A stretch of 64,000 nucleotides of DNA from contig CP073761.1 of the NCBI GenBank assembly GCA_018399015.1, positions 1,178,001-1,242,000 on the forward strand, read 5' to 3'. The stretch is from Cyanobium sp. M30B3. GTDB taxonomy: Bacteria; Cyanobacteriota; Cyanobacteriia; PCC-6307; Cyanobiaceae. Below are positions 25,786 to 34,076 of the stretch, in pieces. Each line of letters begins with the position of its first letter. Position 1 is the first letter of the stretch. A program made the translations under genes and the position numbers. The notes under the pieces are model-generated. The model did not search any database and was not told the origin of the DNA. It saw nothing but the letters and a program-made list of their open reading frames with translations.

Positions 25786-27156
25786 TTGATGCAGCCCAGT
25801 AGTGCTCTCCAGCAGGCCTCCTGCCGCTTACGCCTTGCTGCCTGTCCTTACCGGATTCGGCTGCACCCAGGGCGGAACAGTCCCTACTACTACGTGTACG
25901 AAACCCGTACAGGTGGCCGTAGCCAGTCCGCCCGTGGCTACCGGATCGACCGGGATGGTGATCTCGGCGAATTGGTAGAGCTGTTGCTCGCGGCCCAGCG
26001 AAATCTGCTGCGCGGCGGCCCAGGGCTCGACTGGCGGCGGCTGCACCTGGCTCCGGGTGAACAACCGCCTGCTGATTGCGGCCCCTTGCAGACATGGGGA
26101 GAGATCAGATCGCTGATCAAAGCCGACATCGCTCCTGGTGGGCCCAAGGCCAAGGTCCGCAATCCCTTCTCCTGCTTCACCGACCGGGGTTACTTCGGGC
26201 GCGCCTATCCCGATGAGGCCTTTGCTCGCACGGAGGAGCTGGAGCGCTTCTGTCTGCACACCCCGGCGTCGCTGGATGCGCAGGCCCGCGATCGCTCCCA
26301 GCCGCTGGTGCCCCGCAAGACCAACACCAGCAGCTTTCACGGGGTGGTGCAGATGGTGAACTACCTGGCCAAGCGGGGGATCTCGATCGCCACGCCGGAG
26401 CTGCGCGCCAAGCTCGAGGGTCTGAAGGCCTCTGCTGGCAGGGTCCGCACCCCCTCACCACGCTTCATCCCATCCACGGCTGAAGTGCAGGCCTGGCTCG
26501 ATCAGGTGCACCAGGAGAACCCCTTGCGGGGCTGGGTGATGGCGATCATTGCCTGCTATGGCCTGCGGGCCCACGAGGTGTGGCACATCGAGCGGCTGCC
26601 GGGGGAAGGCAGCGTCGAGCCCACCTTCCTGCAGATCAGCATGTTTGAAAGCCATGGCGACCAGGCCACCAAGACCGGCCACCGCTTTGCCCTGCCGCTG
26701 CCAGAGGCATGGCTGGAGCGATACCGCCTCAATGACGTGGCCTACTCGCGGGGGATGCTTGCCGAGTTGCGCCGGCGCCATCCCATCCGCACGGCGGAAG
26801 CCAGCGACGGCAGCGTGCAGTTCTGGAACAACGCCGCCCTGGGCCGGGTAGTGGTGCACTGGCTGCACCACGCCACCAAGCCCGCCGGCGAGATCAAGGC
26901 CAGACTGCTCGGCTGGCATCAACCCCGCAGCCTCCCAGGCCGCCCCCAACCAAAGACGGCACCAGCACCCACCACCGCAGCTCCCATCGGCAGCCCAAGG
27001 CCCACACCCCCGCCAGCACAAGGGCATAGGCCAGTGGATGGGAGATCGGCGCAGCGAGATTCACGCGAGATCAGGAATGTCCTGAAGCAGGCCGAGCTCC
27101 AACGCACGCCGCACCACCTGGGTGCGATTCACGGCGTGGAATTTGCCCATCAGTGA
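25786..27156 (+). pseudogene. Tyrosine recombinase (integrase), C-terminus replaced
   Basis: The frame (456 codons) reads as a phage-type integrase through about residue 385: an N-terminal arm (RIRLHPGRNSPYYYVYETRT), a SAM-like core-binding region (SSFHGVVQMVNYLAKRG) and the start of the catalytic domain with the first Arg motif CYGLRAHEVWHI. Near base 26945 the sequence switches to the end of direct repeat copy 1, so the residues after GWHQPRSLP are an artefact of the junction. The HxxR motif and the nucleophilic Tyr are missing. It starts 173 bp from the tRNA-Lys end in the same direction, the classic position for an integrase that uses that tRNA. Confidence 0.8.
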
Positions 27157-27978
27157 GCCCACGTAGTCACGCACCGTGGTGTCGGCCACACCCAGGCGTG
27201 CGGCGATCTGGCGGTTGGTGAGCCCCTGAGCCAGTTCCCGCAACGTGCAGCGCTCGCGGCTGGTGAGGCGCGGGATGATCTGGGCGCTGGTGACCTGAAG
27301 CACGGGCAGAACCGCCGGATCGAGGTAGCGATCGCCGCGCCCCACCGCGCGCAGCCCATTGATTAACGCACCGCTGCCGAAGCTATGGGTGTGAATCACC
27401 GCATCCACCTGATCCACCGGATAGGCATTGGCCCGCAGCCAGTGCAGGTCTTCCACCAGCAGCACAACCACAGGAGGGGTGGGCAGCCGGCGCAGTTGCC
27501 CCACCAGCGCTTCGCCATGGTCGGTAGCGATCGAATCCACCATCAACAGCAGACAGCGCTCTGTCTGCACGCGCAACAAGCTCAGCACCTCATCGGGATT
27601 GATGCAGGTGCCAAGGATGTTGTGCTCCCCCAGGCTGAGAGCACCCCGTGCCATCAGATGCGCTTCCAGCCAGGAGCCGGAGGCCCCCACCAGAGGCCAT
27701 GGTTGCAGCAGTCGGTTCACCGAGGCAGTGCGGCTGCGGAAACCCGTATCGCTTGGTAAGAAGTGGGGACCCTTGGTGAGCAAACGCAGGTTGAGGGCAG
27801 CGAGCCAGGTTACACTAGTTAAAAATCGCTCTCCCGCGTCAAGCCCCTTTGCCGTTCGCCAACTTCATTGTCGGCGGACACTCAGCAGCTCCGGCAACGA
27901 CCGTGAGGCCATTCAAAAAACCGGCAAGGGATGCCCGCTGGGTTGGTACTCATCTGGTGGCTATTGCATCAAGAGCCG
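26949..27978. repeat. ~1.03-kb direct repeat, copy 1
   Basis: Matches 44972-46008 at about 99 percent. I count around 10 substitutions plus a 7-bp GTTAAAA unit present once here and twice in copy 2. It contains the 5' end of the VTT gene, the whole LuxR-type gene and its upstream region. The two copies are direct and lie 18.0 kb apart. The left end joins the broken integrase. Confidence 0.95.
27061..27783 (-). CDS. LuxR-type regulator, copy 1
   Basis: 240 aa. The N-terminal ~150 residues look like a degenerate receiver or ligand domain (CLLLMVDSIATDHGEALVGQ, VVVLLVEDLHWLRANAYP) without a clear phospho-Asp pocket. The C-terminal 65 residues are a LuxR/GerE helix-turn-helix: RLTSRERCTLRELAQGLTNR then QIAARLGVADTTVRDYVGSL. 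It is nearly identical to the gene at 45084-45806 (Cys for Ser in the HTH). It ends at the coupled start of a truncated VTT gene. It is probably a transcription factor for the giant-protein locus; the target is inferred from location. Confidence 0.85.
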   Translation of the reverse strand: MLTKGPHFLPSDTGFRSRTASVNRLLQPWPLVGASGSWLEAHLMARGALSLGEHNILGTCINPDEVLSLLRVQTERCLLLMVDSIATDHGEALVGQLRRLPTPPVVVLLVEDLHWLRANAYPVDQVDAVIHTHSFGSGALINGLRAVGRGDRYLDPAVLPVLQVTSAQIIPRLTSRERCTLRELAQGLTNRQIAARLGVADTTVRDYVGSLMGKFHAVNRTQVVRRALELGLLQDIPDLA

Positions 27979-27982
27979 GTGA
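27887..27982 (+). CDS. Small CPxGWYSSGGYC peptide, copy 1 (start unclear)
   Basis: A 31-residue tail SSGNDREAIQKTGKGCPLGW followed by YSSGGYCIKSR and a stop. The C-P-x-G-W/Y-x-S-S-G-x-Y-C pattern, as I recall it, occurs in many small cyanobacterial proteins, often after an REAIxKxG stretch. There is no ATG near; it may be a C-terminal remnant. It sits upstream of and divergent to the LuxR gene, and is duplicated with it at 45917-46012. Confidence 0.4.
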   Translation, partial: SSGNDREAIQKTGKGCPLGWYSSGGYCIKSR

Positions 27983-27983
27983 A

Positions 27984-28302
27984 GTACGAACTGGACGGCT
28001 CTTCTGAAATCCGGGCCACGCTCTGCCTTTGGAGCGGGTGCATCCGTCTCCTCACATCAGCCTTAACGGCCTCGCTGTAGCGACGCATTGGTCATGTCCT
28101 CAAGCCCCCGATGGTCAAATCAAAGGGGTGACATCTTCCTGAAACCGGGGGCCACACGGGGGTCAAGCCTTTGATCAGCGACGCCCACAAGGGCCTCACC
28201 AACGCGATCCGGCAGATGCTGCAGAGCGGATTAACGAAAGAACACCAGCGGCCTGGGAAGACAAGCCACTGATGTTCAGAGATGGCAATTCAGTCCTTGC
28301 GA
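27984..28302. other. Gap between repeat copy 1 and giant gene end
   Basis: Contains an IS256-family transposase scrap (28159-28272). No terminator with a clear T tract was found after the giant gene. Confidence 0.4.
28159..28272 (+). pseudogene. IS256-family transposase remnant
   Basis: The frame GVKPLISDAHKGLTNAIRQM then a stop ~19 codons later matches the (L/V)VISDAHxGLxxAI segment of Mutator/IS256 transposases. Only about 20 codons are recognisable; both ends of the transposase and the inverted repeats are gone. It lies just outside direct repeat copy 1. Confidence 0.6.
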
Positions 28303-31300
28303 TCAGGCGAGCGGATCGGGTGCGAGCGTGATGCTGCCCTGTGAGAAGATGAGCCGTTCGGCGTCGGTCTTGCGCAGGGTGAGCAGGGTGTCGCCCTTGA
28401 AGGAGATCAGGGCATGCTGGCCTTCCTGGAAAAGCCGCAGCTTGCCCTTGCGCACAGCGCCATCCCCGAAGCGATCAAGCTTAACGAGATCCTCGCTGCT
28501 GAAGTCCTTGATCACCATCTCAGACTTTCTGCTGTTGGAGTAGTAGAGGTCGCGCCCACCACCGCCGCGAGCAACCAGACGGCCACCGCCACGCACCTGG
28601 AAGAGATCATTGAGCTCGGAGCCCTGCAGGCGCAACTTCTCACCGCGCTCACCGATCACCACATCGAACGAACCTTGCGAGTTGGAGTTGGCAGCGATCG
28701 CACGGATGTTGGAACCAGTGAGATCGTCGTATTGGATGATCTCGGCCAGAGCGGAGAAGCTCTCAGCGCTGGCAACTTTTCTGTAGTTAATCAAGCCATA
28801 GTCCAATGATTCAGCCGAACCAGGTGACTGGGCAATCGCAGTGAAATCAACTTCAGCCCAGCTGATCTCGGCGTATTGCTCAGGGGTTATTGCACTGAAG
28901 TCCGCCATGCCTGAGTTGATCACGGCATAGTCCACGCTGCCGCTGGCATTGATCGGAGATTCTGCTTCGACAGGTGTAGAGGGGTCAGGCTCCGCTGCCG
29001 GGGACGGCTGTGCAGTCGGTTGAGGGCTTGGAGTCGGTGCAGGAGATGGTCCGGGATCAGGAGAAGCTGACTGTGGAATGCTGCCCAGTGCAGTTAGCGG
29101 AGCGAGACGGGAATCGGTTGTGATGAGCGAAACCACGCTGGAGCCGGGCTGGGTATTGAGCAGAAGTTCGATACCAACCTGCTGATTAGCGAAACCATCG
29201 TGATCAAAGTTGGCAACACTTGCCTCGGCCGTGGCCTCACTAACGGTGATCAGTTGGCTGACAGTGCCTGGGTCGCTGATGGAAGCATCAGCTGAGTGAC
29301 GCCTGTGAACAATCAGCTCAGCTGCAGGCGGTGAAGGCTCACTCTCCAGTGTGGCGCTAGTGGTAGCACCATCTGCACTTCGATCTGAACTGCTGCCCAG
29401 CAATGCGCTAGACGTGTTGTCATCAGGTGTCTCTGTATCCATTCGGAAGCTGAGCACCGAGGCGTGACTGCCCTCGATCGGGGCGAGCTGGAAACCACTG
29501 AGTAAATCACCACTGGTTTCATCGCCAGTTTGGCTGCTGATCACCAGGTGTAGTTCTTGCTGACCTACATCGGGAACTTCTTCCACCTGCAGGCTGATGC
29601 CAGCTTGTCGCTGTAAGGCGATGCGCTCTTGATCAAAGGGAACAGTGATGAGCTGGCTGGATTCGCCAGCCTCGAGCACAAGTTGACCAGCGATGGCGCT
29701 GGTATCGAGACCAGGTTCAACCGAGCTATTGGCTGAAGTGGAGGCATAAGCCACCACCTGGCGGAAACTGGCGTCACTGCGGTACACCTCAAAGCGGGAC
29801 ACACCGCTGCTGTGGCCGTCCTTGAAGGCGATGAGGCGGAGACCATTGCCAAAGTCCTGTTGCGAGGCCACCGCTGAGGCCTGGGGCAGCTGGGCCGCTC
29901 CAACCGGATTAGAAGCATCAGCGGCAGTGAACAGAGAGAAGCTCGCAATGTTGGCAGACGAAACAGTTGCAGCAGGATCCACATCCACATGGTCATCGAG
30001 CCAGGTGTCATCTCCAGCAACGGGATTCAGCACATAAAGCAGTGCAGGATCAAGGCTGGTGCCGGCGGAGGTAAGCTCACTGGCGTAAGCGTTCCACACC
30101 ACACCGCCGAAGCTGGTGTCGTAGTTACTGTTGCGCTGGAAGCTGTAAACAGGATCGCTGTAGAGATTGATGATGTCGCTGGCATCAGGAATGACAAACA
30201 ACATGCGATCGTCATTGAAGGCTGAAACTGCTGCTGGATCAAAGGAGAGCGTGTTGGCGCCGTAATCAAGTGAGCTGATCAGCTCGATATTGCGCAGCTT
30301 TGTGCCAGCGAAATACTCAGGTGAATCAACGGCAAGGCGGAAGTCATAAGCCTGATTAACATCACCCTCGAGCAGGAGCTGGTCAATCCCAGAGCCGGTA
30401 TCAATGCGGATAAAGCTGTTACCGGTAATGGAAACAGAATCGGCACCCGCACCGGTATAAATCACATCGGCGCCACCATGGCTCGTAACGGCATCGTCAC
30501 CAGCCATGGTGTAGATCACATCAGCCAGAGGCGTGCCAACGGCCACATCGTTGCCAGCTGTACCAACCCAACTGGCGATATCAAGATAGTCGCCACCAAA
30601 CAAGACGTACTGGTTGTTGACGTCAAGGGATGGATCAGAGGGATCGGAGAGGAGAATGTCAGTAAAGCCATCGCCATTCACATCGATGTTGCCATCGAGC
30701 GAATAACCGGCAAGGGAGAGACCAGCCTGATTAATTTGATTGGCACCAAAGGCTGGAGCTGAATGATCGTATTTGATTGCAACGGCCGCTGATTCACCAA
30801 CTTGATTGGTTACATACAGGGCATCACCAAAGAAGCTAGGGGTAACAGACTGAGGAGCATTGCCAATATTATTCGCCTGTGTATCGGCGTGTTTGAAATA
30901 TCCCCCAGCATAATAAGGGGATGTCATGCCTGTGTTCGTATTGTTGCCTCCTATTTTGGTATTGTCATCGCCAGCCTGCTGCAGCGTGATAGGCAGCTCA
31001 ACCGTTTCTCCAGCTGTGACCAGATTGCTGGCACTGAGATCAACTTGCTGGTTCGGCGACAGATGCTCAATATTTAGAGCAACAGGGAAGAAGAAGGCGT
31101 TTGTTGCAGATGTACTCCATGGTGTATAGGTGAGATACAGGTTAGCTTGGTCGGTTGCAATCGAAGGAGTGTTAATTCCTGTAGTACCGCTATCCCATAG
31201 GGTCCAGTCGGCGGAGCTGCTGGAGGTGCTGTTGGCCTGTGCACCCCGCGCCGTGGGAGCAAATGCCAGGAGAAGACCGCCATTCTCAACATTGTCGCCA

Positions 31301-34023
31301 CCGCCATCTGCGTAGCCACGGAAGGCGAGCACGGTGCGCCCCTGGTAAGTGGAGGCGGCAATCGGTGAGGTCACGATGACGCCGGACTCACTGGCCCAGC
31401 CTCCTTTTGATGGCGGTTGGCTCAGGCTGGCATCAATCGAGATGGTGCTGCTAGTGCCGGTGTAAGTGTTTGTGGTTGAAGAGAGTGAGCTTCCCCAGCC
31501 AGCCTGTTGCGTTGGATCATTGCTGTAGAGATAGCGAATATTCAGGTTGACATCATTGTTACCTTCACTGCCGGACGGGAAATAGAGCGCAAGGCGCTCG
31601 CCCTCACTCACCAGCGTTGGCGTGAGTAGAGAGTTTTCATCGGTTACGCCACCATTGGACTGAACCTGATAGGTCGTCCAGCTGGAAGGCTCATCAAGTG
31701 GCTTGTCTGAGTTGTTGAGATCGGCGTAGGCGATCCAGATATTGTTGGACGAACTTCCGTAGCCAGAGCTGCTTCTGGCGGAAGGAATGGCAACATAGAG
31801 TTTGCCATCGTGAATAGCAGCACCCGGTGTTAGTGGAGCGATCGAATCGGAAGGGAAGGTTTCTCCACCAACTGTTGGAGGCGAGGCTTGGGTTAGATCA
31901 ATCGGGGTAACGTTGATCGCGTTTGGATCCAGAGAGTCTTGGCCAACACCGAGCAGAAGTGTGTTGCTCAGACGAATGCCAGTGTTGTCGCCACCAGCAA
32001 AAACCTGAGTGGTAATCGAGTAGAGATTCCCCGAGGCATCGTGCACCAGCGCGGGCGCAGGGGAGTTGTTATACGTAGCATTGGTAGCGAATTGAGTATA
32101 CGCAGAATCTCCTTCAACCAGTGTGGAAACCGAATCAATCTCGATCGGCGCTTGATATTTCAGGATCGGCGAGAACCAGCTCTGCAGCGACTGGTACTCG
32201 TCACTGTAAGACATCGTGGTTACATCAAAGAGCTCGGTGCTGTTGTAAGGGTTGAGAGCTGCTTTGAGATCACTCAGATTAAAGCTGTTATTGGTGACAT
32301 TGAAGAGAGCGCCATCAATCAGGGCGGAGTAGATGGCAGCTGGCTTGCCATCACTCTGGGCTTGGTAGGAGGGCCCCTGCGGCGTCAGGGCGAGGAGCAC
32401 GTCGTCAACGCCGTTGCCGTTCACATCTCCGGCAGCGCGGATGCTCCACAGGGAGAAGACTGGAGCTTCTGGCGCAGATGCAATCCAGATGGAGCTCTCT
32501 GGATCGAAGTAATCGTTGTAGCCGTCGCCGTTGAGATCACCAAATGATGTTGTGGTGTTGAGTGCAAGGTCTCCCGTTGGAGGGGATATTGGTGTGGAGC
32601 TCCAGCCAACAGCATCTGAAGCAAAGGCGTTGGAGAAGAGCTGCTGAGCGCTGGCGATGGAATCAGACGATGCCACCAACGTGGCGGGATCACTGAATGA
32701 TCCGCTAACGCCGTATGCATCACTGGTGCTCGCTGCGCTGAGGCTGAGGGTTCCGGCAGCAGTGACCGCCGCAGAGATCGTTTCCACGCCTTTGGCGCCG
32801 GCAAGTGCGGGAGCAAGCTGAATGATCTGCTTTAGGGCAGTTGCGTCGTTGATCTCAGCAAATGCTTGAGCAGATCCGGCGCCACTGATCAAACGCAAGC
32901 CAGTGTTTGAAGTGGTGGTGCTGGCAAGCTTGACTTCAAGAGCATTGCTGTTGCTGGCATTGATGCCGGCAAAGACGATGGTTTCGGCTGCTGTTGCAGT
33001 GCTTCTGAGGATCGAAACATCATTACTGCCGCTGGCCATCAAGGGCGTGGACAGTGATTTCGTGTTGTTCCAGCTGCCGTTCTCGTATTCAAAGCTCTGC
33101 AACTGAAGAGCAGCGGGGTCAGTGTTATCGCTGTAACTGAGTAGGAGCCCATGAGTGCCACTGTCCACCAAACCTAAGCCGGTTTGCTGACCAGGATCAA
33201 GAACCGCTTGAGCCGACCAGCTGCCAGCGTTGCTCGGTGTAGAGCTGGTAGCGAAATAGATCTCGTTGCTGGGATTGGTGATAGTGCCGCCCTGGTAGGC
33301 GATCACCGTCTGGCCGTTGCTGCTGACGACCACAAGAGGACCAGAGGCGGTTTGATTGCCTCTGGCGTCGTTGTATTCAACGTTGATTTGCTGGGACCAT
33401 CCTCCTGAAGACACCGGATTGGTGGTGGCGGTTCTCAGCAGCTCGCTTTGATCAGCATTATTAGAAATATAGTAGAGAGCAAGTTGATCATTACCGTCAA
33501 CAGATTCGGTTACCAGAGAAGCATCGAGGGCTGATTGAGTGCCACCTGACCATGGAATCAGATATTGTTCAGACCAGCTGTTTGTGTCTGGATCTGTGAG
33601 GCTAGTAATGTTGATTTCGTTGTTGCCGTCACCAAGATAAGAGAGGTAGAGAGTGCCATCAAAGACAGCGAGCGACGGTGGCCTGACAGATGTCATGTCT
33701 GTTGGCAGAGCCTGAAAATCGGCCCAGCTGCCACCGTTATCGGTGCTCGAGCTCCAATATATATTGTTCCCACCCGTGTTGCTTTGCACGGCCATGTAGA
33801 GCACATCACCAAGCTGCGCGAGAGCAGGGCTCGCGAGTGATGAAGCCCCATTACCCAGAGCAGACCAGGAATTGCTGGTGTCGACAGCGGCAACAGACAG
33901 AACTGCGTTGCTGACAATCAAGTCATCGCTGCCATCGCCGTTGAGATCACCAACGGCGGTTAGCGTTGATGTGGCGTTGGCATCGGTCTGGCTGATCAAC
34001 CAACCACCATTGCCATCAGGCAA
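28303..34023 (-). CDS. Giant protein segment 6 (C-terminal, 1906 codons)
   Basis: Starts PDGNGGWLISQTDANATSTL in mid-protein. It holds FG-GAP-like loops (GDLNGDGSDD, FGDLNGDGYND, AGDVNGNGVDD, DVNGDGFTD), an Asp-box (SSSTDNGGSWADF), and RTX-like nonapeptides near residues 1140-1180 (GTAGNDVAVG, MAGDDAVTSHGGAD, GAGADSV). A proline-rich linker (PSPAPTPSPQPTAQPSP) follows. The C-terminal ~200 residues end LDRFGDGAVRKGKLRLFQE...TLAPDPLA, resembling the C-terminal export region of RTX-like proteins. The frame opens upstream through the junction at 34155-34158. Confidence 0.75.
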   Translation of the reverse strand: MPDGNGGWLISQTDANATSTLTAVGDLNGDGSDDLIVSNAVLSVAAVDTSNSWSALGNGASSLASPALAQLGDVLYMAVQSNTGGNNIYWSSSTDNGGSWADFQALPTDMTSVRPPSLAVFDGTLYLSYLGDGNNEINITSLTDPDTNSWSEQYLIPWSGGTQSALDASLVTESVDGNDQLALYYISNNADQSELLRTATTNPVSSGGWSQQINVEYNDARGNQTASGPLVVVSSNGQTVIAYQGGTITNPSNEIYFATSSTPSNAGSWSAQAVLDPGQQTGLGLVDSGTHGLLLSYSDNTDPAALQLQSFEYENGSWNNTKSLSTPLMASGSNDVSILRSTATAAETIVFAGINASNSNALEVKLASTTTSNTGLRLISGAGSAQAFAEINDATALKQIIQLAPALAGAKGVETISAAVTAAGTLSLSAASTSDAYGVSGSFSDPATLVASSDSIASAQQLFSNAFASDAVGWSSTPISPPTGDLALNTTTSFGDLNGDGYNDYFDPESSIWIASAPEAPVFSLWSIRAAGDVNGNGVDDVLLALTPQGPSYQAQSDGKPAAIYSALIDGALFNVTNNSFNLSDLKAALNPYNSTELFDVTTMSYSDEYQSLQSWFSPILKYQAPIEIDSVSTLVEGDSAYTQFATNATYNNSPAPALVHDASGNLYSITTQVFAGGDNTGIRLSNTLLLGVGQDSLDPNAINVTPIDLTQASPPTVGGETFPSDSIAPLTPGAAIHDGKLYVAIPSARSSSGYGSSSNNIWIAYADLNNSDKPLDEPSSWTTYQVQSNGGVTDENSLLTPTLVSEGERLALYFPSGSEGNNDVNLNIRYLYSNDPTQQAGWGSSLSSTTNTYTGTSSTISIDASLSQPPSKGGWASESGVIVTSPIAASTYQGRTVLAFRGYADGGGDNVENGGLLLAFAPTARGAQANSTSSSSADWTLWDSGTTGINTPSIATDQANLYLTYTPWSTSATNAFFFPVALNIEHLSPNQQVDLSASNLVTAGETVELPITLQQAGDDNTKIGGNNTNTGMTSPYYAGGYFKHADTQANNIGNAPQSVTPSFFGDALYVTNQVGESAAVAIKYDHSAPAFGANQINQAGLSLAGYSLDGNIDVNGDGFTDILLSDPSDPSLDVNNQYVLFGGDYLDIASWVGTAGNDVAVGTPLADVIYTMAGDDAVTSHGGADVIYTGAGADSVSITGNSFIRIDTGSGIDQLLLEGDVNQAYDFRLAVDSPEYFAGTKLRNIELISSLDYGANTLSFDPAAVSAFNDDRMLFVIPDASDIINLYSDPVYSFQRNSNYDTSFGGVVWNAYASELTSAGTSLDPALLYVLNPVAGDDTWLDDHVDVDPAATVSSANIASFSLFTAADASNPVGAAQLPQASAVASQQDFGNGLRLIAFKDGHSSGVSRFEVYRSDASFRQVVAYASTSANSSVEPGLDTSAIAGQLVLEAGESSQLITVPFDQERIALQRQAGISLQVEEVPDVGQQELHLVISSQTGDETSGDLLSGFQLAPIEGSHASVLSFRMDTETPDDNTSSALLGSSSDRSADGATTSATLESEPSPPAAELIVHRRHSADASISDPGTVSQLITVSEATAEASVANFDHDGFANQQVGIELLLNTQPGSSVVSLITTDSRLAPLTALGSIPQSASPDPGPSPAPTPSPQPTAQPSPAAEPDPSTPVEAESPINASGSVDYAVINSGMADFSAITPEQYAEISWAEVDFTAIAQSPGSAESLDYGLINYRKVASAESFSALAEIIQYDDLTGSNIRAIAANSNSQGSFDVVIGERGEKLRLQGSELNDLFQVRGGGRLVARGGGGRDLYYSNSRKSEMVIKDFSSEDLVKLDRFGDGAVRKGKLRLFQEGQHALISFKGDTLLTLRKTDAERLIFSQGSITLAPDPLA

Positions 34024-34076
34024 CTGGATGGTGGAATTAATCCACGGATTAATGGCCGCATCTGCAAGATTCGGGA

